DNA of 64,000 nt from DAOTXL01 sp034435455 (GTDB lineage Bacteria > Chloroflexota > Anaerolineae > JAAYZQ01): assembly GCA_034435455.1 (NCBI GenBank), contig DAOTXL010000096.1, positions 1-64,000 of the forward strand, written 5' to 3'. Of this stretch, positions 24,320 through 32,070 are shown piece after piece. Positions within the stretch are counted from its first letter, which is position 1; each line of letters opens with the position of its first letter. The position numbers were made by a program, and so were the translations under genes. The notes under the pieces were generated by a model, which saw only the letters and a list, made by a program, of their open reading frames with translations, was not told the origin of the DNA and did no database searches.

Positions 24320-25924
24320 ATGAGGGACAGAATGGGTGGTCCTATGGCCGGGCGGTTGCGGTTCCGGCGACCGGGCAGGCCGGGCCGGGGGGTACCGGGC
24401 CTCGTCCGGGCCACGGCGGTTGTCACAGCCATCGCCCTGGTGGTCAAGGGGCTGGGTTTTGTCGAAAAGCTGGTGGTGGCCTCTGCCTTTGGCACCGGCA
24501 TCGAAGTGGATGCCTACCTGGTGGCCTACAGCATCCCCTTCAGCGCCTTCATCGTCTTGCGCGAAGTGGTCGAACCGGCCTTCCTGCCCACCTTCTTGCG
24601 CACCTGGCGCGCTTCAGAGCAGGATGGCTGGCGGTTGTTCGGCGTCACCGCTACCCTGCTGCTCCTGCTGCTGGGCGCGGTGACCGCAGCGGGGCTGCTC
24701 GCCGCCGAACCGCTCATCGCCCTGACCGCGCCTGGATTTACCGGCGAGCAGCGCGCCCTGGCGGTCCGGCTCACCCGGCTGGTGATGTCGGCCCTGCTGC
24801 TCTTGGGGCTGGGGACGCTGACCACGGCGACACTCCACGCCCAGAAGCGGTTTGCCCTGCCTGCCGCTGCCGAGGCCACCTTTCGCGCCGGGCCGCCGGC
24901 CCTGTTCCTGATCCTGGGCCGGGTGGAGGGCCTGGCGCTGGGCATGATCGCGGGAGCGCTCGGTAAACTGGCCCTGGAGGCGTCGGGGCTGGGCCGCCAA
25001 CTGCGGCACGCCTGTCCCTCCCTGGACCTGACCTCCGTGCCGGTGCGGACGGTGGGCCGCCTGGCCGCGCCGTTGCTGGTGGCCTCGTCCCTGTCCCTCT
25101 TTGTCGGACCGCTGGTGGACAATGCCTTTGCCAGCCAGGTGGGGGTGGGGGGGGTGTCGGCCCTGGCCTACGCCCGCAAGATCGGCGAGACGCTGACCAC
25201 TATCCTGCCCTACATGCTGGGGTTGGTGCTGCTGCCCTTTTCGGCAGAGATGGCGGCCAGGCAGGATCACGAAGGGCTGGCCCGGACCCTGACGACCATG
25301 GTCCGCGCCCTGGCCCTCCTCTTCCTGCCGGTGACGGTGAGCCTGGTCATCCTTCGTCAGCCGCTCGTGCAGTTGCTCTTTGAGCGGGGGGCCTTTACCG
25401 CCGCCTCGACCCAACTGACGGCCGGGCCGCTCCTCTTTTACAGCCTGGGGTTGCTCCCCTTTGCCCTGGAGGTGATCGTCATCCAGTTCTACTTTGCCCG
25501 CCAGAACACCCTCACCCCGGTGCTGGCCGACGTGGCCGCCTTTGCCCTGAACGTGGTCCTCATCCCACCGTTGATGAGCTTTTTCGGGCTGGGGGGCATC
25601 GCCCTGGCGACGACGGTCGCCAAGACGCTCAAGGTGCTGGTCCTGCTCCTCCTTTGGGGGCGGCAGGTGCCCGCCTTCCGCCTGGCCGCGCTGGGGCCGT
25701 TTGCCGGGCAGATGCTCGTGGCTTCCCTGGCGACGGCAGTGGTGCTGCTGACCTTCCTGCCGTTCGGTCAGGGAGCAGCGGATGGTGAGGGGATGGTGGG
25801 CCGGGTGGTCTATCTGGCCGGCGGTGGGCTGCTGGGCGGTGGAACGTTTCTGCTGGCTGCCTGTCTGCTCCGGGTGGAAGAAATCTGTGGCCTGTGGCGG
25901 CGGGCCTGGGCCTGGAGGAAGTAA
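24320..25924 (+). CDS. murJ: Lipid II flippase MurJ (MviN family)
   Basis: Moves the peptidoglycan precursor lipid II to the outer face of the membrane. The 534-aa protein has about 14 membrane segments and the MOP-superfamily pattern: FVEKLVVASAFGTGIEVDAYLVAYSIP near 45-72, FLPTFLRTW, and GPLVDNAFASQVGVGGVSALAYA near 255-277, where the family usually has ALDTxLSS and LxYAxRL motifs. The N-terminal 25 residues are basic (RLRFRRPGRPGR), longer than in most relatives. ATG at 24320 fits the promoter; MGGP or MAGR a few codons on are alternatives. It is divergent from the SAM hydroxide adenosyltransferase-murA operon. Confidence 0.87.
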   Translation: MRDRMGGPMAGRLRFRRPGRPGRGVPGLVRATAVVTAIALVVKGLGFVEKLVVASAFGTGIEVDAYLVAYSIPFSAFIVLREVVEPAFLPTFLRTWRASEQDGWRLFGVTATLLLLLLGAVTAAGLLAAEPLIALTAPGFTGEQRALAVRLTRLVMSALLLLGLGTLTTATLHAQKRFALPAAAEATFRAGPPALFLILGRVEGLALGMIAGALGKLALEASGLGRQLRHACPSLDLTSVPVRTVGRLAAPLLVASSLSLFVGPLVDNAFASQVGVGGVSALAYARKIGETLTTILPYMLGLVLLPFSAEMAARQDHEGLARTLTTMVRALALLFLPVTVSLVILRQPLVQLLFERGAFTAASTQLTAGPLLFYSLGLLPFALEVIVIQFYFARQNTLTPVLADVAAFALNVVLIPPLMSFFGLGGIALATTVAKTLKVLVLLLLWGRQVPAFRLAALGPFAGQMLVASLATAVVLLTFLPFGQGAADGEGMVGRVVYLAGGGLLGGGTFLLAACLLRVEEICGLWRRAWAWRK

Positions 25925-25925
25925 G

Positions 25926-25975
25926 GGCAGGTCCGAAGAGCAGGACAGCCTGGAAAGGCCATTTCCCCTGTACTG
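25926..25975. repeat. Degenerate double-hairpin spacer repeat
   Basis: GGGCAGG...GGACAGCC...GGCC arms with a partial match to the family; it separates murJ from the convergent tgt-like gene. Confidence 0.45.
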
Positions 25976-25981
25976 CGTCTA

Positions 25982-27082
25982 TCACCAGGCAGCCAGGTGC
26001 TCCAGCAACCGGGTGTAGAACCGCAGGTTGTGCATCGTCGCCAGGCGCAGGCCCAGCGGATCGTCCACGGCGAACAGGTGGTGCAGGTAGGCCAGGGAAT
26101 AATGTTGGCAGCAGGGGCAGTCGCACGCCGCGGAAACCGGTCCCTTGTGCCGCCGGTGTTTTTCGTCACGGACATAGACAAAGTGGTAGAAATCCGGGGC
26201 CAGGGGGTCCACCTCGTCGGGGGTGATGGCGTTCCAGGCATAGAGCCGTCCGTGGCGGGCATCGCGGCTGGGCAACACGCAGTCAAAGAGGCGCCAGCCC
26301 AGCCGATAACAGCGGACGATGTGCTCCGGCCTGCCCACCCCCAGGGCGAAGCGGGGCAACTCGTCGGGGATGAGTTGGGCTGTGCAGGCCAGCACCTCCT
26401 CGGCCAGATGGCCCGCCGGGGTGAGGGGCCAGCCGCCGAAGCCAAAGCCGTCAAAGCCCAGGGGCAGCAGCGCTTCGGCGCAGCGCCGCCGCTGCGCCCG
26501 GTCGTAGCCGCCCTGGATCACAGCGAAAAGCAGCGGCCGCGGCCTGCCCGCCCTGCCGCGCGAGGCCAGCAGCCGGTCGAATTCGGCGCGGCAACGTTTG
26601 GCCCAGGCAATGGTTCGCCCCACCGAGGCGGCGACCTCCTCCGGCGAAGCATCGGGGCGGGGGCAATCGTCCAGGCAGATCATCAGATCGGCGCCCAGGT
26701 CGAACTGCAGGCGGATGCTGCGTTCTGGGGTAAAGAGCGTCTTCCGGCCGCTGCCGCCGGCGTCCACAAAGTGGATGCCCCGCTCCGAGACGGTGCCGTA
26801 GCGGGGATTCTCGCGGATCATGCTCATCAACTGAAAGCCCCCCGAATCGGAGGCGATGGGCCGCTGCCAGTCCATAAAGGCGTGGATGCCGCCGGCATGT
26901 TTTAAAAGCCCGGCGCCGGGCCGGGAGGAGAGGTGAAAAGCATTGACCACCAACGCCCGCACGCCGCAGGCCTCCAGATCGCGGCTGTCTACGGTGCGGA
27001 CGGCAGCCCGCGTCGCGTCGGGCAGGTAGGCCGGCAGGGGCAGGGGGCCGTGGGCCGTTTCGAGGGCGGCGGGGAGGGTCAC
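25982..27082 (-). CDS. tgt: tRNA-guanine transglycosylase-like protein
   Basis: Family enzymes swap guanine for a deazaguanine in tRNA. The 366-aa sequence keeps the TIM-barrel motifs: ASDSGGFQLMS (about 78-88, nucleophile region), LDDCPRP (about 134-140), FAVIQGGYD (about 192-200), GFGFGGWPL, RFALGVGRPE, and the zinc site CDCPCCQHYSLAYLHHLF (about 315-332), then HNLRFYTRL. The N-terminal part is diverged: the usual RxGxxxTxHGxIxTP is reduced to TAHGPLPLPAYLP. It may be a paralogue with another substrate. The start is GTG at 27082, overlapping the rsmI stop as GTGA, so it is translationally coupled to rsmI. Confidence 0.82.
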   Translation of the reverse strand: MTLPAALETAHGPLPLPAYLPDATRAAVRTVDSRDLEACGVRALVVNAFHLSSRPGAGLLKHAGGIHAFMDWQRPIASDSGGFQLMSMIRENPRYGTVSERGIHFVDAGGSGRKTLFTPERSIRLQFDLGADLMICLDDCPRPDASPEEVAASVGRTIAWAKRCRAEFDRLLASRGRAGRPRPLLFAVIQGGYDRAQRRRCAEALLPLGFDGFGFGGWPLTPAGHLAEEVLACTAQLIPDELPRFALGVGRPEHIVRCYRLGWRLFDCVLPSRDARHGRLYAWNAITPDEVDPLAPDFYHFVYVRDEKHRRHKGPVSAACDCPCCQHYSLAYLHHLFAVDDPLGLRLATMHNLRFYTRLLEHLAAW

Positions 27083-27783
27083 TTTTTACAACCCCCCAGG
27101 GTTTCGGCCTGGGTTCCGGCGATGACCAGGGTGAACTCACCCCGCGGCGGATGAGAGCGGTAGTAGGCCAGCAGTTCAGAGGGGGTGCCGCGCATCACCT
27201 CCTCATACCGCTTGGTGAGTTCACAGGCCACGGCCATCGGCCGCTCGCCGAACAGGCGCGCCAGGTCGGCCAGGGTCGCCGGCAGGCGGTGGGGCGCTTC
27301 GTAAGCGACCAGGGTGAACGGGGTGGCCACCAGCGAGGCCAGGAGCCGGCCGCGAGCACCCGCCGCGCGGGGCAAAAAGCCGAGAAAGAGGAACCGCTCG
27401 GCCGGAATGCCGGCCACCGCCAGGGCCGCTGCCAGGGCCGTGGGGCCGGCCACCGGCTCGACGGGAAAGCCGCGCTCGCGGACGGCAGCCAGCAGCTCAT
27501 AGCCGGGGTCGGCCAGGCCGGGCATCCCCGCCTCTGAGACGAGGGCCACGTCCCCTTCCGCCAGCGCCGCCAGCACCCCCTCCAGCCGGAGCCGCTTTTG
27601 GCGGTCGTAGGCATCGGTGAAACGCACCATCGGCGTGTGGATATCGTAGCGGGCCAGCAGGCGCTGCGTGCGCGGTGGGTTCTCGGCAGCGATGAGCCGC
27701 ACCTGACGCAGGATGCGCAGCGCCCGTTCGCTCACATCCTCCAGATTGCCGATGGGAGTGCCGACGATGTACAGGGTGCCCAT
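27079..27783 (-). CDS. rsmI: 16S rRNA C1402 2'-O-methyltransferase RsmI
   Basis: Tetrapyrrole-methylase-fold enzyme that methylates C1402 in the ribosomal P site. The 234-aa protein starts LYIVGTPIGNLEDVSERAL and contains the SAM-binding VSEAGMPGLADPGYELL (about 80-96), VEPVAGPTALAAALAVAGIP, FLGFLPR and YEAPHRL motifs. Two substitutions stand out: AAENPPRTQRLL where most relatives have AAEDTRxTxxLL, and SEAGMPG instead of SDAGTPG. It is shorter than the roughly 280-aa family mean because the C-terminal extension is missing. It is the first gene of an rsmI-tgt pair. Confidence 0.88.
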   Translation of the reverse strand: MGTLYIVGTPIGNLEDVSERALRILRQVRLIAAENPPRTQRLLARYDIHTPMVRFTDAYDRQKRLRLEGVLAALAEGDVALVSEAGMPGLADPGYELLAAVRERGFPVEPVAGPTALAAALAVAGIPAERFLFLGFLPRAAGARGRLLASLVATPFTLVAYEAPHRLPATLADLARLFGERPMAVACELTKRYEEVMRGTPSELLAYYRSHPPRGEFTLVIAGTQAETLGGCKK

Positions 27784-27787
27784 GGGT

Positions 27788-27822
27788 CAAAAGCGTAGAG
27801 CGTAAAACGGAAAGCGTAAGGT
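27788..27822. repeat. GCGTAGAGCGTAAAACGG spacer string
   Basis: Degenerate tandem GCGTAnAnC units between rsmI and the rRNA methyltransferase gene, the same family as 3921, 30205 and 43500. Confidence 0.6.
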
Positions 27823-27831
27823 GTGGACCGA

Positions 27832-28635
27832 TTACGCTCTGTGTTTTACGATAAAGACCAGCTCGGTCTCAAAGAGCAACTGCTCGACGGACCACTGGCG
27901 GGCGGCCGCCCAGCCCAGGAATTGCTGCCGGTAGTGCTCCACCATCCCCTTCTGCCGCCCGCCCAGGCTCTTGACGGCAAAGCTGACCACGACGAACGGC
28001 GCGTGGAGATGCCCCACCAGACGTAAGGTGGCGCCTTTTTCCTGGCGCTCCAGGGAAGGGCTCATCTTGAGCAGCAGGGCGACGTCGGCGGCGTCATCAG
28101 GGGGATGGGTCAACAGGTCCTGGCAACGGGCCAGCGGTTCCAGCCCGGCCAGAGCCAGGTAGCGGTTCAAGAAATGGACCCGGTCGGCAGCGATATCCAG
28201 GGCGATATAGCGGGTATCGGGCAGAAGGGACATCCACGGCAGGGCCAGCGGGTTCAAACCACAGCCCAGGTCGAGGAGCGTGCCGGGCCGGCCGGTGACG
28301 GCCCAGATGGCCGGATAGAACCGGTCGAGGATCGGCAGGCGCTCGGCGGTGGAGCTGTGGTGGCGCAAAAGATCGCGGCAGACGGCCTTGATCGGGTCGT
28401 CGGACCCTGTGCTGTAGGCAACCTCCAGCCGATGGAAGGCCTCATCGGCGTCGAATCCGGCCTCGAACGCCCCGTAGATCTGGTGCAGCCGCCGCCTGGT
28501 AGCTTTGGCAGCCGCCTTGACATCGCCCCCGTTCATCAGCTCGTGCCCGGCCACCCGGCGGATGGTGTCGGGCGACAGGGAGCGGTACTTTTTCGACGAG
28601 GCGAGGGCAGAGACGATTTTATCCAGGTCTGACAT
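27832..28635 (-). CDS. 16S rRNA G1405 N7-methyltransferase-like protein (ArmA/RmtB/FmrO family)
   Basis: A 267-aa protein clearly related to the aminoglycoside-resistance Rmt enzymes. Shared features run its full length: N-terminal ALASSKKYRSLSPDTIRRV (RmtB has ILASKKYRALCPDTVRRI), RLHQIYGAF, SSTAERLPILDRFY, SAM motif TLLDLGCGLNPLALPW (about 119-134), DVALLLKMSPSLERQ (about 185-199), VVSFAVKSLGGRQKGM (about 217-232) and the terminal TELVFIVKH. Known members methylate G1405 and block 4,6-linked deoxystreptamine aminoglycosides. No antibiotic-biosynthesis or transposon genes are near; housekeeping rsmI and guaB flank it. Whether it methylates the host ribosome is inference. Confidence 0.88.
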   Translation of the reverse strand: MSDLDKIVSALASSKKYRSLSPDTIRRVAGHELMNGGDVKAAAKATRRRLHQIYGAFEAGFDADEAFHRLEVAYSTGSDDPIKAVCRDLLRHHSSTAERLPILDRFYPAIWAVTGRPGTLLDLGCGLNPLALPWMSLLPDTRYIALDIAADRVHFLNRYLALAGLEPLARCQDLLTHPPDDAADVALLLKMSPSLERQEKGATLRLVGHLHAPFVVVSFAVKSLGGRQKGMVEHYRQQFLGWAAARQWSVEQLLFETELVFIVKHRA

Positions 28636-28667
28636 CGGTTCATCCAGAAAAACCGCGTTCCCTGTTG

Positions 28668-30137
28668 CTATTGCGGTCCGGTGGGATAGTTGGGTGCCTC
28701 TTTGGTCACAAACACGCTGTGGGGATGGCTCTCGACCAGGCCGGCGTGGGTAATGCGCACAAAGCGCGCCTTTTCCCGCAGTTCGGCCAGGTTGCGTGCC
28801 CCCACATAGCCCATCCCCGAACGCAGCCCGCCCATCAACTGAAAGAGGTAGTCGGCCAGGGGGCCCTTGTAGGGCACCTGCCCTTCGATCCCCTCCGGGA
28901 CGAGCTTGCTGCCCTGCTGCCCGCCGCTATAGCGGTCACGGGCCAGGCCCTTCATCGCTCCCAAGGACCCCATCCCCCGGTACTCCTTGAAGCGCCGACC
29001 TTCGTAGATGATCAGTTCCCCTGGCGACTCCTCCAGCCCGGCCAGCAGGCTGCCCAGCATCACCGCATCGGCGCCGGCGGCCAGGGCTTTGGTGATGTCG
29101 CCCGAATATTTGATGCCGCCATCGGCAATGATCGTCACGCCCAACCGGTGGGCCTCCTCGGCGCAGGCCTGGATGGCCGTGATCTGGGGCATTCCGGCGC
29201 CGGTCACCACCCGCGTGGTGCAGATGGAACCGGCCCCGACCCCCACCTTAACCACGTCGGCGCCGGCGGCCACCAGGTCGCGCGTGCCTGCGGCGGTCAC
29301 CACGTTGCCGGCCACCAGCGGCAGGTGGGGGTAGCGGGCCTTGACCCGCTCCACCGTTGCCAGCACCCCGGTGGTATGGCCGTGGGCGGTGTCAATGACC
29401 GCCAGGTCCAGCCCTTTGTCCACCAGCGCCTCCAGCCGGACCAGCGCCTCGTCGCCCACGCCGATGGCCGCCCCGCACAGCAGCCGCCCCTGGCCGTCGG
29501 TGGCCCGATTGGGATAGTTGCGCTTTTTCAGGATATCTTTGACGGTGATCAGCCCTTTGAGCACTCCCTGCCGGTCCACCAGCGGCAGCTTTTCGATGCG
29601 ATGCTTCTGGAGGATCGCCACCGCCTCTTCCAGCGTGGTGCCCACCGGCGCCGTAACCAGCCGCTCGGCGGGGGTCATCAGGTGGCGGATGGGAGTGCTC
29701 ATGTCGGTCACAAAGCGGATATCGCGATTGGTCAGGATGCCCACCAACCGGTTGCCGTCCTCGGTAATGGGCACGCCGGAAAAGTGGTACTTGCTCATGA
29801 TCGCTTCGGCATCGCCCACCGTTGCGTCGGGCGGCAGAGTGATGGGGTCCACGATCATGCCCGACTCGCTGCGCTTGACCTTGTCCACCTCCTCGGCCTG
29901 TTGTTCGACCGACAGGTTGCGATGCAGCACGCCGATGCCCCCTTCCCGTGCCAGGGCCACCGCCAGCCGGGCCTCCGTCACCGTGTCCATGGCTGCCGAC
30001 AGCACCGGGATGTTGAGGTGGATGCCTGACGTCAGCGTCACGCCGATATCCACCTCGGCAGGCAGTACCTCTGACCGCCCCGGCACCAGCAGCACATCGT
30101 CAAAGGTCAGGGCCTCGCCCTCGAAATACTCACCCAT
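28668..30137 (-). CDS. guaB: Inosine-5'-monophosphate dehydrogenase
   Basis: Oxidises IMP to XMP in GTP synthesis. The 489-aa protein begins EALTFDDVLLVPG, has a CBS-domain pair at about 95-210, the catalytic loop GAGSICTTRVVTGAGMPQ (Cys about 303), the phosphate-binding DGGIKYSGDITKALAAGAD and GSLLAG, and RGMGSLGAM with the mobile flap further on. All key residues are present. ATG at 30137 (MGEYFEGEALTFDD) is chosen over an upstream ATG because the conserved N-terminus starts there. It lies in a run of minus-strand genes but is separated from its neighbours by repeat-bearing spacers. Confidence 0.96.
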   Translation of the reverse strand: MGEYFEGEALTFDDVLLVPGRSEVLPAEVDIGVTLTSGIHLNIPVLSAAMDTVTEARLAVALAREGGIGVLHRNLSVEQQAEEVDKVKRSESGMIVDPITLPPDATVGDAEAIMSKYHFSGVPITEDGNRLVGILTNRDIRFVTDMSTPIRHLMTPAERLVTAPVGTTLEEAVAILQKHRIEKLPLVDRQGVLKGLITVKDILKKRNYPNRATDGQGRLLCGAAIGVGDEALVRLEALVDKGLDLAVIDTAHGHTTGVLATVERVKARYPHLPLVAGNVVTAAGTRDLVAAGADVVKVGVGAGSICTTRVVTGAGMPQITAIQACAEEAHRLGVTIIADGGIKYSGDITKALAAGADAVMLGSLLAGLEESPGELIIYEGRRFKEYRGMGSLGAMKGLARDRYSGGQQGSKLVPEGIEGQVPYKGPLADYLFQLMGGLRSGMGYVGARNLAELREKARFVRITHAGLVESHPHSVFVTKEAPNYPTGPQ

Positions 30138-30202
30138 CACGTCGCCTCCGGCATGGAAAGCACAAAAGCGCAACGAGTAAGGAGCACCAGACCCCTCTTG
30201 CC

Positions 30203-30231
30203 CCTTACATCTTACGTTTTACGCTTTAGTA
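30203..30231. repeat. CTTACGTTTTACGC spacer string
   Basis: Inverted copy of the GCGTAAAACGTAAG string; it touches the 3' end of the phosphofructokinase gene. Confidence 0.6.
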
Positions 30232-31407
30232 TAGGAACATCGGCTTGCCCAGCATGTCGGCGATCTTGGGCCGGTATTGCTCCACGTCATACATCTCGTC
30301 CACATCCACCCGCTTGGTGCCGGAGATGACCTGGTTCAGCGGCACATGGGTATACACGCCATCGCGCAGCGCCACCATCCGCCCTGACCGTCCGTGGCAT
30401 ACCAGGTCCATAGCCAGCAACCCATAGCTGACGGCCACCATCCGGTCCAGTGAGTCGGGCGCGCCGCTGCGCATCAGGTAGCCCAACTGCTGATAGATGA
30501 TGTTCTCGCCGGTGATCTTTTTGAGCTTTTCCCCCGTCACCGCGCCGATGCCGCCCAACTTCCGGTGGCCGTAGGCATCCTCGTCGGCGGCATAGTGGAC
30601 CAGGTCCCCTTCGATCTCGCGGGCCCCTTCCGAGATGGTCATGATGGCATAGTTGCTGGGGTTGTTGTACTTGTCCTGGACCAGCAACATGGCCAGCTTT
30701 TGGACGTCGAACGGCACCTCGGAGATGATGGCCCGGTCCACATCGGCCAGGTAGGCGGAGATGAGGGAGGTTTCGCCCGAGTTGCGCCCGAATAGCTCCA
30801 CGATGGCGATCCGCTCATGCGAGCCGCTGGGGGTGCGCAGGGCGGTGATAAACTCGACGCTGCGCGTCACCGCCGTCGAAAAGCCGATGCAATAGTCGGT
30901 GCCATACACGTCGTTGTCCATCGTCTTGGGGATGGCGACCACCGGAAAGCCCTCATTGTGCATCCGGGCCGCATACGACAGGGTATCGTCGCCGCCGATG
31001 GGCACCAGGGCATCTACTTCCAGAAACTCCAGGACCTTGAGGATATGGGGGGTAAAATCATAGATCGCCCGATCGCCCTCCCCCTCGATCGGCCCGGCCG
31101 TCCCTTGCAGAAAATCGGGCACGTCCGCCGCCTTGACCCGCTGCGGGTTGGTGCGGGAGGTGTGGAGAAACGTGCCGCCGGTGCGGTCAATGGTCCGCAC
31201 CACCGCCCGCGTCAAAGGGATGAACAGGTTCTTGCGTGCCTGCGGGCTGTCCAGGTTGCAGTGCAAGAGTCCTCCCCACCCTTTGCGGATCCCGATCGCC
31301 TCCCATCCCTCGTCACTGGCCCGCTCCACCACCGCTTTAATCGCCACATTCAACCCGGGGACATCGCCGCCACCGGTGAGAATGCCCAATTTTTTCGCTC
31401 TTGCCAT
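30226..31407 (-). CDS. pfp: 6-phosphofructokinase, probably pyrophosphate-dependent
   Basis: Phosphorylates fructose 6-phosphate in glycolysis. The 393-aa protein has the N-terminal GILTGGGDVPGLN loop, the catalytic IPKTMDNDVYGTD and VELFGRNSGETS motifs. Two positions indicate the phosphate donor: IGGDDTLSYA has Asp where ATP enzymes have Gly (E. coli 104), and P-K-T-M-D-N-D has Lys where they have Gly (E. coli 124). Both are the PPi-type state, so I predict pyrophosphate use and a reversible reaction. ATG at 31407 has an AGGAGG ribosome site; a longer frame upstream overlaps the promoter. Confidence 0.87.
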   Translation of the reverse strand: MARAKKLGILTGGGDVPGLNVAIKAVVERASDEGWEAIGIRKGWGGLLHCNLDSPQARKNLFIPLTRAVVRTIDRTGGTFLHTSRTNPQRVKAADVPDFLQGTAGPIEGEGDRAIYDFTPHILKVLEFLEVDALVPIGGDDTLSYAARMHNEGFPVVAIPKTMDNDVYGTDYCIGFSTAVTRSVEFITALRTPSGSHERIAIVELFGRNSGETSLISAYLADVDRAIISEVPFDVQKLAMLLVQDKYNNPSNYAIMTISEGAREIEGDLVHYAADEDAYGHRKLGGIGAVTGEKLKKITGENIIYQQLGYLMRSGAPDSLDRMVAVSYGLLAMDLVCHGRSGRMVALRDGVYTHVPLNQVISGTKRVDVDEMYDVEQYRPKIADMLGKPMFLY

Positions 31408-31440
31408 CTCTGTCCTCCTGTCGTCAACAGTTTGCCTTTC

Positions 31441-31470
31441 AGTATAGCACAAAAGGCCGCGATCTGACAA
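31441..31470 (-). promoter_or_regulatory. Promoter of the phosphofructokinase gene
   Basis: On the minus strand, TTGTCA (31470-31465), 18 bases, TATACT (31446-31441). Confidence 0.55.
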
Positions 31471-31565
31471 CCGCCGGGCTGCCCATGGGTCTCCGTCAAA
31501 ATTTTGCGTCCATAGGACAAGAGCGGGGCTGAGGCTCATGTCTAGAAAAAGTGCTAAGGATGTGG

Positions 31566-31885
31566 TACAATTCTCTGTATGGACTTTCCAATTGTCGACC
31601 TATTTGATGACGAATTGAGCACGGCGTGGCTACTGAAGTAGTTCCACCAGAACCAGGGGAAGCATTTGCGGCCCGCCCAAGTCATTCTGTTGCTGCGTGG
31701 GGTCTGCAAAGGGGAGCCCACCGCCACCATTGCCCGGGAGATCGGCGTGGCGCGCCAAACGGTGCCTGATATCCGCCAGGCTCTCCAGCGCAACGCGGAG
31801 CGGCTGCAACCCAGGGCCCCCCTGCCCGACCAGCGGACTGAAACGGACGAGATGTTTCAGAAGGCGGGGGAAAAGAAGTACCTCA
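31566..31885 (+). mobile_element. Transposase remnant with internal amber stop
   Basis: A frame beginning at ATG 31579 reads MDFPIVDLFDDELSTAWLLK, meets TAG at 31639, then continues in the same frame through FHQNQGKHLRPAQVILLL, a helix-turn-helix (TIAREIGVARQTVPDIRQAL) and P-D-Q-R-T-E-T-D-E-M-F-Q-K-A-G-E-K-K, the start of a DDE catalytic core. It is then lost. This resembles the N-terminal third of an IS1595/ISNCY-type transposase; the exact family is uncertain. A TGG-TACAAT extended -10 lies seven bases before the ATG. No terminal inverted repeats were found, so it is a decayed fragment. Confidence 0.65.
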
Positions 31886-31921
31886 GCGGCTACATAGCCA
31901 TGTGCGAGTTCAGCATCAATC

Positions 31922-32068
31922 TCAATCCGGATACACCTTCACGCCGCAGCGTGCGGCCGCCTCCCGCAGGGCGGCATCCTGGGTGGCCAGCGGTAACCCG
32001 GAGCGCATCGCCAGGTCCAGGTAGGCCGCGTCATAGGTGGGAAGTTGGTGCTCCCGGGCGGCGTCAAA
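31922..32068 (-). pseudogene. C-terminal fragment of a PIN-domain (VapC-type) toxin
   Basis: On the minus strand the frame ending at 31922 reads DAAREHQLPTYDAAYLDLAM, then RSGLPLATQDAALREAAARC and GVKVYPD. This is the last third of a PIN ribonuclease, with the conserved T-Y-D-A-A-Y-L-x-L-A and P-L-A-T-Q-D acidic residues. No upstream part or antitoxin is present: the frame is broken where the TrmH gene ends. It is a toxin-antitoxin relic beside the transposase fragment. Confidence 0.7.
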
Positions 32069-32070
32069 TC

